Source: Flavobacterium panici
GTDB taxonomy: Bacteria > Bacteroidota > Bacteroidia > Flavobacteriales > Flavobacteriaceae
DNA length: 64,000 bases
Assembly: GCF_903819335.1 (NCBI RefSeq)
Contig: NZ_CAIJDE010000047.1
Span: 1 to 64,000 of the forward strand
Direction: 5' to 3'
Position 1 is the stretch's first letter. The number at the start of each line of letters is the position of its first letter. The notes under the pieces were generated by a model that was not told the DNA's origin, did no database searches, and saw only the letters and a list, made by a program, of their open reading frames with translations. The translations under genes and the position numbers were made by a program. Below are positions 8,885 to 18,519 of this stretch, piece after piece.

Positions 8885-10825
8885 TTAATAATCAAAACGC
8901 TTAAAAGCTTCAATAGCTTCGTATTCTGCCAGTCCCAATTCATCATACAGTACAGCTGTATTTTTATTTCGATCTTCCGCTCTTACCCAGAATTCTCGAG
9001 AATCGTTTCCTTGAAACATTACCCTGTCTTTTTGAGACTGATGGTATAAAATGGCATGACGCTTTAATAAAACTTCTGACGGAGAAAGTGGTACCGCCAT
9101 ATCTATTTCATGAATATCCCACTCGTGCCAGGCTCCTCTGTAAAGCCATAGCCAGCAGTCGTCCATGTATTTTTCTGGTTTTAATTGTTTCATTGCTGCA
9201 AAAATAGCATTCAGACAAACTTCGTGCGTTCCGTGCGGATCGGCAAGATCTCCTGCTGCAAATACCTGATGTGGCTTTATTTTTGCAATAATATCTTTTA
9301 CAATAGCAATATCTTCTGGCCCTAACGGATTCTTTTTAACTTGTCCTGTTTCATAAAAAGGAAGGTCTAAAAAGTGTGTATTTTCATCTTTTAAGCCAAT
9401 GTATCTTGTTGCTGCATAAGATTCTCTTCTTCTAATTAATCCTTTTAGTTTTCTAACTTCCAGAGAATCGATTTGATTTTCTGATTTGTTATTTAAAAAT
9501 TCAATTACAGATTTGAAGTTGATGTCATTTGGAAGATTTCCACCAGTGAAATCATTACAAACCTCAGCAAATTTTAATGCCTCATCATCTGTAACTGCAA
9601 TATTTCCAGAGGTTTGATATACTACGTGTACATCATGACCTTGTTTAATCAATTTTGAAAATGTTCCCCCCATCGAAATCACGTCATCATCTGGATGCGG
9701 ACTGAAAAGGATAACTCTTTTTTTAGCTGGATTAGCTCTCTCCGGACGATGAGAATCGTCTGTATTTGGTTTTCCACCCGGCCATCCAGTAATGGTGTGC
9801 TGCAATACGTTAAACATATTGATGTTCAAATCGTAAGCAGAACCTTCTTGTGCTAATAAATCAGACATACCGTTGTTGTTGTAATCACGGTCTGTTAATT
9901 TTAAAATAGATTGGTTTGTTTTTTGGCAAAGCCAAACAATCGCTTTACTTTTTAATTCTTGTGTCCAAATACATTCTCCAACAAGCCAAGGCGTTTTAAA
10001 ACGTGTTAACTCTGATGCTGCAGACTGATCTAATACAAAAGTTGCATTTGGATGATTTTGTAAAAATGTCGCAGGAACTTCAGAACTAATATCACCCTGA
10101 ACAGTTCTCTTGATGATATCGGCTTTGTTTTGTCCCCAAGCCATTAATACGATTCTTTTAGATCTCATAATGGTAGAAACTCCCATTGTGATGGCTCTTT
10201 TTGGAACGTTGTCGATTCCGTTAAAGTCAGATGAAGCATCTACTCTTGTAATGTGATCCAGTGTAATAATTCTTGTTCCGGAATTGATGTGTGAACCTGG
10301 CTCGTTGAAACCAACGTGACCTGTACGTCCAATTCCTAATAACTGAAAGTCTAAACCTCCAGCTTGTTTAATATTCATTTCATAGTCGATACAATATTGA
10401 TTTAATTCATCAATAGAAACTGTACCATCAGGAATATTAACATTTTCAGGTTTAATATCAATATGATTAAAAAGATGCTGGTGCATGAAATAATGATAGC
10501 TCTGATTGTTTTCTCTATTCATTGGATAATATTCATCCAGGTTAAAAGTGATTACATTGCTAAAGCTTAGTCCTTCTTCTCTGTGCATTCTAACTAATTC
10601 CTCATATACTTTTATAGGAGAAGATCCTGTTGCCAAACCAAGCACGCAAGATTTATTTTTTTCCTGCTTAGATCTAATTAACTGAGCGATTTCCTGCGCT
10701 ACAATTACCGATGCTTCAGCAGAACTTTTGAAGATTTCGTTGTGAATTTTTTCAAATCGTGTTTCTTCAAATTTTCCGGCGCTTTTATAGCTGATATCAG
10801 GTTTTGTTTCTAAAGCACTTTTCAT
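8885..10825 (-). CDS. nagB: glucosamine-6-phosphate deaminase fused to a LmbE/PIG-L-like domain
   Basis: Converts GlcN-6-P to fructose-6-P and ammonia in the cytoplasm. I chose ATG at 10825 (646 residues). The longer frame to 10885 starts inside the loop of a hairpin and adds a Lys-rich stretch. The N-terminal part (about 40-310) is the NagB fold, with DEYYPMN and the active-site loop GIGRTGHVGFNEPGS. The C-terminal part (about 375-640) begins with a PIG-L/LmbE zinc deacetylase motif, SPHPDDD. A single protein could thus combine GlcNAc-6-P deacetylation and deamination, although the deacetylase role is inference. The general Asp of the E. coli loop (DGH) is Thr here (TGH). This fusion is common in Bacteroidota. 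It is probably the third gene of the susC1 transcript. Confidence 0.93.
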   Translation of the reverse strand: MKSALETKPDISYKSAGKFEETRFEKIHNEIFKSSAEASVIVAQEIAQLIRSKQEKNKSCVLGLATGSSPIKVYEELVRMHREEGLSFSNVITFNLDEYYPMNRENNQSYHYFMHQHLFNHIDIKPENVNIPDGTVSIDELNQYCIDYEMNIKQAGGLDFQLLGIGRTGHVGFNEPGSHINSGTRIITLDHITRVDASSDFNGIDNVPKRAITMGVSTIMRSKRIVLMAWGQNKADIIKRTVQGDISSEVPATFLQNHPNATFVLDQSAASELTRFKTPWLVGECIWTQELKSKAIVWLCQKTNQSILKLTDRDYNNNGMSDLLAQEGSAYDLNINMFNVLQHTITGWPGGKPNTDDSHRPERANPAKKRVILFSPHPDDDVISMGGTFSKLIKQGHDVHVVYQTSGNIAVTDDEALKFAEVCNDFTGGNLPNDINFKSVIEFLNNKSENQIDSLEVRKLKGLIRRRESYAATRYIGLKDENTHFLDLPFYETGQVKKNPLGPEDIAIVKDIIAKIKPHQVFAAGDLADPHGTHEVCLNAIFAAMKQLKPEKYMDDCWLWLYRGAWHEWDIHEIDMAVPLSPSEVLLKRHAILYHQSQKDRVMFQGNDSREFWVRAEDRNKNTAVLYDELGLAEYEAIEAFKRFDY

Positions 10826-10863
10826 TTTTTTTCTTTTTTTGGTATGTACAATTTTGGTTTTTG

Positions 10864-10899
10864 AAACGGTATAAGCAATTTGCATTTCTTATACCGTTT
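10864..10899 (-). promoter_or_regulatory. intercistronic hairpin between susD and nagB
   Basis: A perfect 12-bp stem (10864-10875 with 10888-10899) with a 12-base loop lies between the susD stop (10935) and the nagB start (10825). It has no T-run, so it is a poor terminator. A processing site or 3'-end stabiliser for the susCD part of the message is more likely. Confidence 0.65.
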
Positions 10900-10934
10900 A
10901 CTAACCAAACTTAAAATCTTAAATCTCTATTTTT

Positions 10935-12515
10935 TTAGAAGTTTGCTCCGGTAGTATCCCACCAAAGTCTTGTTCCACCATTATCAGGACCTCCAAGTTT
11001 AGCAACTCCTGTCGCAACACCACCAGCATTTCCAGCTTTTTCTGATTGTACAAAGTTTATTCTTCGTACACCAAATTCAGTAGTGATTGTTGTTCCACTA
11101 TAATTTTTAAGAACCGGGAATAATTTTGGATAACCTGTTCTTCTGTAATCAGACCAAGCTTCTTGTCCTTCAGGGAAACCAGCAATCCATTTTTGAGTGA
11201 TGATTTTTTGTAATTTCACTTCGTTAGTTGCAGCTGCATCCCACGCGATAGTCACATTATTTAAAGCTGGAGAATTATTTACAGGGAAGTTAGGATCAAC
11301 ATAAGCTTTTGCTGTTTTAACATTATCAGCAATATAAGCTGCCGCTCCTGAAGCTCCTCTTTGTTCAAATGAAGCTGCAATACCTGCTTCATATAAAGAT
11401 TTAGCGTCTCCACCCATATTCCATCCTCTTAATGCACCTTCTGCTCTTAAGAAATAAGCTTCTGCAGTCGTGAATAAAACAATTTCTTTTGATCTTACAA
11501 CAGCTCCAATTCCTGAGAAATCCTGGTGATCTGATTTTGCAGCAATATCAATACCTGTACGAACTCCTTTATATTGTCCTGGGAATTGAGTAGATGTATC
11601 AAAATAAGTAGCTAATCTTGGATCATTATATCCACCCATGATTGATTCCATATCTGCAGACATACGAATGTCTAACCAAGCTCCACTAATTGTAGCAATT
11701 GGGTTTGTGTAAACCGGTGATACAACTTTGAATAAATCAGCATTTGTTGTGAATACACCATATTTATGGGCAATTGCTTTTTCTGCTTGTGTTTTTGCTA
11801 ATGCTGGGTTTACCTTAACAATACGCATTGCTAATCTTAAACGCAGTGTGTTTGCAAATTTTGCCCAGGCCTTATAACTTCCGCCATAACCAGACATATC
11901 TGTTGTTGCGAATGTCGAAGCTTCTCCAGCATCTTCTCTTTTAGTTAATTCTGCTACTGCAAAATCTAATTCACTAAACATTTGGTTGTAAACTTCTTGT
12001 TGAGAATCATATTCAATAGTCGAATCTGTAGTTCCAAATTTAGAATAAATGATAGGTCCAAAAGTATCTGTAAGTCTGTGCATACCTTCTACTTTCAAGA
12101 TTAATGACAATGCATAAAACTGATCGTATTTACCTTTAGATTTTTGAGCAATATCGTATGCATTAAACATTACGTTACTATATGCGTAATCCCAAATAAA
12201 TCCGTTCCAACCATCAACTAATGAATAAGTTGTATTGTTTATTCCTCCTGCAAAACCTGTTGGGGTAGCCATGTACCCAGACCAGATATCACAGTTTAAT
12301 CCTTGTTGTAATTGATAAACCCATTCTGGGGTTAATACCTGAATATTGTTAAACATTGGAGCAAATCCTCCTTTAATATGGTTAAAATCTTGTTCAAACA
12401 ATTCAGGGGTAATACCGTTAGGATTGGTATTAATATCTTCAAAATCACCTGTACAACCCATTGCTGCAAGCAATGACATACATAGAGCCGCTTTTGTTAT
12501 TTTATTTAGTTTCAT
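10935..12515 (-). CDS. SusD/RagB-like surface lipoprotein, pair 1
   Basis: Outer-membrane lipoprotein that covers its SusC partner and helps capture oligosaccharide, here probably chito-oligosaccharides. The 526-residue protein has a lipobox ending in C21 (LLAAMGC) followed by acidic residues (TGDFED), fitting surface export in Bacteroidota. The body is the TPR-rich SusD fold of the PF12771 type, with typical words such as WAKFANTLRLRLAMRI and EGQEAWSDYRRTGYP near the end. It follows susC with only a 10-base gap, so the two are translated from one message. The substrate is inferred from flanking chitinases, not from the sequence itself. Confidence 0.93.
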   Translation of the reverse strand: MKLNKITKAALCMSLLAAMGCTGDFEDINTNPNGITPELFEQDFNHIKGGFAPMFNNIQVLTPEWVYQLQQGLNCDIWSGYMATPTGFAGGINNTTYSLVDGWNGFIWDYAYSNVMFNAYDIAQKSKGKYDQFYALSLILKVEGMHRLTDTFGPIIYSKFGTTDSTIEYDSQQEVYNQMFSELDFAVAELTKREDAGEASTFATTDMSGYGGSYKAWAKFANTLRLRLAMRIVKVNPALAKTQAEKAIAHKYGVFTTNADLFKVVSPVYTNPIATISGAWLDIRMSADMESIMGGYNDPRLATYFDTSTQFPGQYKGVRTGIDIAAKSDHQDFSGIGAVVRSKEIVLFTTAEAYFLRAEGALRGWNMGGDAKSLYEAGIAASFEQRGASGAAAYIADNVKTAKAYVDPNFPVNNSPALNNVTIAWDAAATNEVKLQKIITQKWIAGFPEGQEAWSDYRRTGYPKLFPVLKNYSGTTITTEFGVRRINFVQSEKAGNAGGVATGVAKLGGPDNGGTRLWWDTTGANF

Positions 12516-12525
12516 GTTTTTAGTA

Positions 12526-15500
12526 TTAGAAAGTTACATTTAAATTAAGACCGATACTTCTTGTAGATGGTTGTCCGTAAATATCAACACCTTGTAAACC
12601 TTCGCCTGTACTTAATGCAATATTTGGATCAAACGGTGCATCTTTGTAGATAAAGAATAAGTTTCTTGCTATTAATGAAACACTTGCAGTCTGAATAAAT
12701 GGTAATCTTTTTGCGTTAAAATTATATCCTATAGAAATCTCTCTTACGCTTACGTTTGTTGCATCATATACATACTCTCCTGTAATACCTGCTCTACCAC
12801 CAACTTGAGTGTAGTAAAGTTGAGCATCCATTGAAGTAACCGGAGTTCCGTCGCTTGCTCTTACTGCATTTATAGCTACACCACCAGCGTTTCTCGCGTC
12901 ACCTGTTGCTCTAGATACACCAAAAGAATCATTTTGAGCTTGAGTCAAACTCATTACATTACCGCCAAAACGACCATCAATTAACACATTTGCAAAGAAT
13001 GAACCAATTTTAAATGAGTTAGAGAAACCGATCATATAGTCAGGATTAGAATTACCTACTTCTTCAAAACCAGTTTTTTGGATTGTTCCGTCATCATTTA
13101 ATAAAATTCTTCCCTGAGCATCTTTTTTAAAGTTAATACCTTCGATAACTCCAAATGGTCTTCCTTCGATTAAAGCATATCTGTAGCTGTTTACTCCAGC
13201 TTCAGTTAAGTTAACTCTACCTCCTAATTCAGTAGGGATTTCTTTTACTTTATTTTTATTTTGTGAAAAGTTCACGCTTGAATCCCATGAGAATTTATCT
13301 CCTCTGAAAATTCCAGCAGTAACTACTGCTTCAAAACCTTTGTTTTCGATACTACCTGCATTGATTCCGTAAAAATCAACTCCTTGAGAATTTCCTTTTG
13401 GAGCTACAACTTGTAAATATTGATTTTTAGTTTCTGAGTTATAGTATGATAATTCAAATGCAAATCTGTTGTTAAACATTCTCCATTCTGTACCAAGTTC
13501 GTACTCTGATTTTAATTCAGGTTTCAATGAAGTACCTTCTTTTGGAGCAACTTTTGGTTTTGGATCTGTAACTCCAGGAGTGTAATAGTAAGTTGGAACT
13601 GTTACGAAAGGATAAACATCATTACCAACCTCTGCGTAAGTTGCACGTACTTTACCAAAGTTGATAAACTCAGGAAGTGTAACCATTTCACTCAGAAGAG
13701 CTGTTAAACCTACAGATGGATAGAAATATCCTGCACTGTCTGTATTAGCTAAAGTTGATGACCAGTCATTTCTGGCAGCAACATCTAAGAATAACATATC
13801 TTTATATCCAAAAGTAGTAGCTGCAAATACAGACTGAACTTCTTTTCTTGTATCGATAGTTTGGTAATTTCCTGAATTGTTATTGAAGTTTTGTAATGTA
13901 AACCAGTTAGCATATTTTAATCCTCCGCCAATTCCAGAATCAAGAATTGTTTTTTGATTTCCTAAAGTATTAGTAACACTTGTACCAATGTTTGCATTAA
14001 AGCTAAAATCATCACTGAATTTTGTATTGATTGTAGCAATTAAATCAGCATAACGTTGTGTGCTTAAAGCATTTTCTACATAATATCTACCATTTATGTG
14101 AGAAATTGTTCCTTGTGTAGTAGCGTAGATTTTTTTATCAAAATCACTTTCTACTCTGTTATAACTGTATCTACCAGCAATACTTAACCAGTTATTAGCT
14201 TTATAAGTTAAAGATAATGCTCCGTTAAAGAAGTTATTTTTGTCTTCAGATTTATTTCTGTTAATTCCCCAATATGGGTTTTGCATAATATCTCTGTTTG
14301 TCATCCAGTTTTGAGCCATTAAGTTTCTGTTTGGATCAAAAACTTCATAATTATTTTTATAGTAATCAAAGTCATTTCCTCTTGGCATAAGGTAAACTCC
14401 AGTTAATGGGTTGAAATAAAAACCATTTACCGGTTTGTTGATGATAGTTTGAGAAGTATAGTTTGCATTTGCAGCAAAAAGAAGTTTATCATCAAAGAAT
14501 TTAGCTGTTTGACGAATACCAAAGTTATTTTTCTTAATACTATTACCTGGCATAATTCCTGTTCCAGATGTATTAGAGTAAGTAAATGCTGTAGAAGAAT
14601 TTTCAGATGAAGTTGAATAACCTACTGAAGTAATTTGAGTATTTCCTACTTGAAAAAAGTCTTTTACGTGATCTTTTGATTTTCCTGCAGCACCCCATGA
14701 TTCATCAGCCCCTGGAGCAGCAACATAATCAGATTGGAATTTAGGTAAATATGCAGCTGATTCAAAAGTAGTTACAGATGAAACAGTAAGTAATGGTTTA
14801 CCAGCTTTAGCTTTTTTAGAAGATAATAAGATAACTCCATTTGCTCCCTGGCTACCGTATAATACAGATGCAGCAGCACCTTTTAATACAGTCATACCTT
14901 CGTAATCGTCTGGGTTAATAAGTGAAACAACATCACCTCCATCACGGTTTCCTGTAGATGTACTACCAAAACTATCATTTGGCTGTCCTGAAGAACCATT
15001 ATATAATGGAATACCATCAATAACATATAAAGGCTGATTGTTTGAAACAGAAGAGTTACCTCTAATTACTACTTTTGTAGAACCACCTGTACCACTTGAA
15101 CTTTTAGTTACGGCAACACCGGCAATTTTTCCAGCAATAGTATTAACAAGGTTGGCATCTCTTACTCTTGTTAACTCTTCTCCTTTAAGCTCCTGAGCAG
15201 CATAAGTTAAAGATTTTCTAGTTTTCTTGATACCTAATGATGTTACTACAACCTCGTTAAGTGCATTTGACGCCGCAACTTGCATTTTTACATTAATTGT
15301 AGCAGCATCGCCTACAACTATATTTTGTGTCTCTAGGCCAACATAGGTAAAAACTAATGTCTGTCCTTTTTGAACGTCAATTGAGTACAATCCGTCAAAA
15401 TCGGTAGTAGCACCTTTTTGACCTCCTTGTACAGCAACAGATGCACCTGGTAACGGCATCCCATCAGAATCTGTAATCACACCTTTAACGTTTTTTACTT

Positions 15501-15558
15501 GTGCAAGCGAAACCTGCGCCGTAAAAACAATCATAAAGATTAAGAAAATTTTTTTCAT
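12526..15558 (-). CDS. SusC-like TonB-dependent transporter, pair 1
   Basis: Outer-membrane TonB-dependent porin of 1010 residues importing oligosaccharides with its SusD partner. Signal peptide about 1-19 is followed by a carboxypeptidase-regulatory-like beta domain (about 23-100, [18 protein letters not shown]). Then come the SusC TonB-box-like segment [12 protein letters not shown] (near 105-117), a plug domain (about 120-245, with [16 protein letters not shown]) and a 22-strand barrel ending in Phe (LNLNVTF). First gene of a transcript that starts downstream of the terminator at 15806-15852. Its promoter carries paired LytTR-like repeats shared with the other susC gene. The signal peptide and first domain are also strikingly like those of pair 2. 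Confidence 0.94.
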   Translation of the reverse strand: MKKIFLIFMIVFTAQVSLAQVKNVKGVITDSDGMPLPGASVAVQGGQKGATTDFDGLYSIDVQKGQTLVFTYVGLETQNIVVGDAATINVKMQVAASNALNEVVVTSLGIKKTRKSLTYAAQELKGEELTRVRDANLVNTIAGKIAGVAVTKSSSGTGGSTKVVIRGNSSVSNNQPLYVIDGIPLYNGSSGQPNDSFGSTSTGNRDGGDVVSLINPDDYEGMTVLKGAAASVLYGSQGANGVILLSSKKAKAGKPLLTVSSVTTFESAAYLPKFQSDYVAAPGADESWGAAGKSKDHVKDFFQVGNTQITSVGYSTSSENSSTAFTYSNTSGTGIMPGNSIKKNNFGIRQTAKFFDDKLLFAANANYTSQTIINKPVNGFYFNPLTGVYLMPRGNDFDYYKNNYEVFDPNRNLMAQNWMTNRDIMQNPYWGINRNKSEDKNNFFNGALSLTYKANNWLSIAGRYSYNRVESDFDKKIYATTQGTISHINGRYYVENALSTQRYADLIATINTKFSDDFSFNANIGTSVTNTLGNQKTILDSGIGGGLKYANWFTLQNFNNNSGNYQTIDTRKEVQSVFAATTFGYKDMLFLDVAARNDWSSTLANTDSAGYFYPSVGLTALLSEMVTLPEFINFGKVRATYAEVGNDVYPFVTVPTYYYTPGVTDPKPKVAPKEGTSLKPELKSEYELGTEWRMFNNRFAFELSYYNSETKNQYLQVVAPKGNSQGVDFYGINAGSIENKGFEAVVTAGIFRGDKFSWDSSVNFSQNKNKVKEIPTELGGRVNLTEAGVNSYRYALIEGRPFGVIEGINFKKDAQGRILLNDDGTIQKTGFEEVGNSNPDYMIGFSNSFKIGSFFANVLIDGRFGGNVMSLTQAQNDSFGVSRATGDARNAGGVAINAVRASDGTPVTSMDAQLYYTQVGGRAGITGEYVYDATNVSVREISIGYNFNAKRLPFIQTASVSLIARNLFFIYKDAPFDPNIALSTGEGLQGVDIYGQPSTRSIGLNLNVTF

Positions 15559-15616
15559 GTTTATTTATTTTGTTAGTTATGAGGTAAAATTATTCTTAAG
15601 GGATTGTTAAAAAAAA

Positions 15617-15654
15617 TATATTATACAAACAGCTATAATTTTTAAACGAACGAC
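15617..15654 (-). promoter_or_regulatory. paired LytTR-type direct repeats ahead of susC1
   Basis: On the minus strand GTCGTTCGT (15646-15654), 12 bases, then GCTGTTTGT (15625-15633), immediately followed by an AT-rich tataatata that could be the -10 region. The core GTTN(A/G)(T/G) and the 9+12+9 layout match the direct-repeat sites known for AgrA-type LytTR regulators. The sites end 66 bases before the susC1 start. The equivalent pair ahead of susC2 has identical spacing. Confidence 0.65.
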
Positions 15655-15805
15655 ATAAAACATTCAATAATCCGCTAACCGAAAACGTATTCGGTTCTAT
15701 TAAAAGCATGTTTTATCCCATTTACGACCATTTTTATTCATAAATTTTACAATTCATTAAAAAAAATTTAAAATCTGCAAATATTTTTATATCTGCCATC
15801 TATAT

Positions 15806-15852
15806 AAAAAATTTCGCTTCTTTCTGATTTACTCAGTCAAAAAGAAGCGAAA
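15806..15852 (-). terminator. terminator of the susC2-susD2-chitinase transcript
   Basis: A perfect 12-bp stem (15812-15823 with 15841-15852, core cgcttcttt) with a loop of 17 bases. It is followed on the minus strand by six T. It begins 36 bases past the chitinase stop and separates two minus-strand transcription units. Confidence 0.85.
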
Positions 15853-15887
15853 AACTTATTAATTTTAAAAAACTGTAAGAGAGCTAT

Positions 15888-16913
15888 TTAATTACCGCAA
15901 ATTCCTGAAGTTTTAAATTTTAAAGAAGAATATTTTTTATGAATAACATCTAATAAGGAATATTCCGTAAAAGAATCCTGTGCCAATTCCCAAATCATTA
16001 TTCCTCCGGTATATTCTGCGGCATATTCGACTTTTCTCGAAATTGTGGGCCTGCCGTTGTAATATAATTTCCCTATTTCATCCTGATCTGCAAGTTGAGA
16101 TCCCGCCTCTACTATTTGACCAAAAGTTGAACTGGTTACTTCTGGGAAAGTAAAATTATATCCGTAAAAAGGAACTCCAAGTGTTAATTTTTCACTTGGA
16201 ACATTTTGCTGTTTATGCCAGAATTCAATTCCGCTTCTTGCAAACTCATAAGAACTGTGTTGTTCTACTTTAGTAGGACTCCACGGTCCTGTACTATCGT
16301 ACGCCATTATATTTATAAAATCAAAAGCGTTTAAGGCTGCCGAATTTATATTTACAAATCGCACACTATTGGGTAAAGCTGCAGTTAAAAGTTTTTTATC
16401 ATCTGCTAAACTCTTTTTTAATTCAACCACAAAACCGCTGTAACCAGATGTTACTGCATCCCATTCGAGATCAACATCGACTCCATCTAAATTATGGTCT
16501 TTTACAAATTTTAGAATATTTTGAATAAATGCCGGACGGTTTTCAGATTTATCAATTAATGACGACCAGTTTTTGGCCTGTTCTTCAGAAATAACGCCGC
16601 CTGCCAATGAAATACTTACAATAATATTTGGGTTTACTGATTTTGCGTATTTAACGACTGCATCAATATCTCCTGCAAATACTATGTTTCCATCTTTATC
16701 CGGATTTGCAAATGCAATATTTAAATGCGTTAGTTTACAAAACTGAATGGAAGAAATTTTACTGAAACTGTCTGTGGATAAATATCCAACAACTCTTGCT
16801 GTTTTCGTTTTTGTTTCTTCTGTATTATGCTCTTTTTCGTTGGTACAGCTATACACTGAAAAAAGAGAACTTATATAAAAAAGGATGCCTAATAAGGCTT
16901 TATTTTTTATCAT
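15888..16913 (-). CDS. GH18 chitinase, lipoprotein
   Basis: Single-domain family 18 glycoside hydrolase of 341 residues. The N-terminus is a lipoprotein signal with C23 (SVYSC), followed by a short charged linker (TNEKEHNTEETKTK) that would hold the enzyme off the outer membrane. The barrel starts near residue 40 (VVGYLSTD). The catalytic motif DGVDVDLE is at 143-150 with E150 as acid/base. The barrel ends with GGIMIWELAQDS. It lacks an obvious insertion domain, so exo- or short-oligomer activity versus endo-activity cannot be decided. It corresponds by position to the small chitinase of the F. johnsoniae chitin locus. It is third in the susC2-susD2 transcript. A 13-bp inverted repeat brackets its start codon. 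Confidence 0.93.
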   Translation of the reverse strand: MIKNKALLGILFYISSLFSVYSCTNEKEHNTEETKTKTARVVGYLSTDSFSKISSIQFCKLTHLNIAFANPDKDGNIVFAGDIDAVVKYAKSVNPNIIVSISLAGGVISEEQAKNWSSLIDKSENRPAFIQNILKFVKDHNLDGVDVDLEWDAVTSGYSGFVVELKKSLADDKKLLTAALPNSVRFVNINSAALNAFDFINIMAYDSTGPWSPTKVEQHSSYEFARSGIEFWHKQQNVPSEKLTLGVPFYGYNFTFPEVTSSTFGQIVEAGSQLADQDEIGKLYYNGRPTISRKVEYAAEYTGGIMIWELAQDSFTEYSLLDVIHKKYSSLKFKTSGICGN

Positions 16914-16960
16914 AATTTTTTTAAATTTAATTAGAATGAAAATATAACCTTATTAGGCAT
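16885..16960 (-). promoter_or_regulatory. 13-bp inverted repeat enclosing the chitinase start codon
   Basis: On the transcribed strand the arm atgcctaataagg (16948-16960) lies in the 5' leader and its perfect complement (16885-16897) lies in codons 6-10. The start codon at 16913 sits in the 50-base loop. Folding could hide the ribosome entry site. Confidence 0.5.
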
Positions 16961-16984
16961 AACTTTATATTTTTAGGATTTTAT

Positions 16985-18508
16985 TTAGTTGGCATCCCAC
17001 CAAACTTTATTCAGCCAATCATTTGTTCCTCCCATTCTTGATAATGCTTCTTTATAATTTTTCTCATTTTTCTGCATCTCATCATTAGGATAATATAAAC
17101 GTTTTGGTGTAACTCCGTTTGTTTCTGAATCAGGGTTTGTTATCGGAATCAATACCGGGAATCCTGTTCTTCTCCAGTTTGAATATGCTTCAATACTATT
17201 AAAGATATAAGTGATCCAAAGCTGCGTTGAAATTTGTTTTAACTCTTGTCCGGCAACTAATGGTTTAGCATTTAGATAGGTATCGATTGCTGCTTGCGTT
17301 GCAGGCGTTGCTCCATAAATCTCTAATTGCTTAATACCTGCTTCAACTCCTTTTTTATAATAGTCTGTTGCAGAACCTGCAACCCAGCCTCTAAATGCTG
17401 CTTCAGCAAGTAACAATTGAGATTCTGAATAACTTACATGTAAAAATGGTGTTGTTTTTTGCTTAAAGTAAGATTGAATTCCAGAAGTTGAGCTTGCTCC
17501 CATTGGAACTTCCCACTGAAACAATCCTGGTTTTACTCCTTCATAAGGTGTTTCACCTGGCTGCAATGGTGCTCCCCAAGCAAGACTGCTCGTTGTTTTA
17601 GGAGTTGCATACATTGGTAATCTTGGATCTCCGTTGTCTCTTAAAAAGTCAATTACTAAAGTACTAAAGTGATCTCCATTTTCATTACCTACAAGTGCAT
17701 AAGCCAATCCATTTCCTCTAAAATCAATCGATGCAGGATCATCATTAAAAGTAGCATCTAAATGCTTCATAATACAGTTATCAGCATTGCTTGTAAAAAC
17801 TCCTGCCGCTAAAGCAGCTTTTACTTGTTTTTCTGCTTCTGCCGGTTTAATTTCAGAAATTCTCATTCCTAAACGTAATCTTAGTGTATTAGCTAATTTT
17901 TTCCATTTAGTAATATCTCCGCCATAGAACAAATCACCTTTTACAGCACCACCGTTAGCATTTAATTGATTATGAGCTTCTTCTAAATCATGAAAGAATG
18001 ACATATAAATTTCTTCCTGTGTATCATATCTAGGTGTTACAATTCCTTTTGAGAAACCTAAACCTGCTTCAGAATAAGGAATATCTCCATAAATATCAGT
18101 AATACGCTGTGCTACCATTACTCTCATAATTTTAGCTACAGCATTCATATTTACAGCAGATTGATCTCCACTTGTTTTTTCAAGAATATCAACAACATTT
18201 TTCAATTCGTTTTGGTAACCATTTCTCCAAAGAGCAGTTGCATAACCATCATCTTTTTTAAATTTGCTTCCAAACTCAGTTACGTTCCATGCACCCGCAT
18301 AATGCTGTACAAAACCTCCTGAATAAATTAAATTGGTTCTCCATTGGTAAAATCCGTCACCCGACATACACAATTGGGTAAACGTAAGCTGCCCAGCTGG
18401 ATTTGCAGACAACGCAACCGGATCTTTTTCCAGTTCGTCAAAATTTTCGGTACAGCCTACTGCAGTAAACAATGTGAGCACAGCTATAATTATTTGTTTA
18501 AATTTCAT
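16985..18508 (-). CDS. SusD/RagB-like surface lipoprotein, pair 2
   Basis: 507-residue lipoprotein with a signal ending at C19 (LFTAVGC) followed by the acidic TENFDELEKD, consistent with surface display. The fold has the same family signatures as pair 1 (KLANTLRLRLGMRISE and NSIEAYSNWRRTGFP), but the sequences are clearly divergent, so the pairs probably differ in oligomer preference. It lies 11 bases after susC2 and 71 bases before the lipoprotein chitinase; all three appear to share one message ending at 15806. Chitin-oligomer binding is inferred from context. Confidence 0.93.
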   Translation of the reverse strand: MKFKQIIIAVLTLFTAVGCTENFDELEKDPVALSANPAGQLTFTQLCMSGDGFYQWRTNLIYSGGFVQHYAGAWNVTEFGSKFKKDDGYATALWRNGYQNELKNVVDILEKTSGDQSAVNMNAVAKIMRVMVAQRITDIYGDIPYSEAGLGFSKGIVTPRYDTQEEIYMSFFHDLEEAHNQLNANGGAVKGDLFYGGDITKWKKLANTLRLRLGMRISEIKPAEAEKQVKAALAAGVFTSNADNCIMKHLDATFNDDPASIDFRGNGLAYALVGNENGDHFSTLVIDFLRDNGDPRLPMYATPKTTSSLAWGAPLQPGETPYEGVKPGLFQWEVPMGASSTSGIQSYFKQKTTPFLHVSYSESQLLLAEAAFRGWVAGSATDYYKKGVEAGIKQLEIYGATPATQAAIDTYLNAKPLVAGQELKQISTQLWITYIFNSIEAYSNWRRTGFPVLIPITNPDSETNGVTPKRLYYPNDEMQKNEKNYKEALSRMGGTNDWLNKVWWDAN

Positions 18509-18519
18509 AATTTCTTTTT

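Larger units (their letters stand above)
15559..15887. other. susC1 promoter region and upstream terminator
   Basis: The half next to susC1 (about 15585-15700) matches the region upstream of the second susC for about 100 bases, including the LytTR-like sites. A palindrome, aaccgaa/ttcggtt (15677-15683 with 15690-15696), lies further upstream. The far end holds the terminator of the preceding chitinase gene. No gene is seen. Confidence 0.7.

Noticed and set aside
10826-10885. Longer nagB start
   Set aside because: Its ATG lies in the loop of a 12-bp hairpin and adds a Lys-rich stretch absent from the NagB family.
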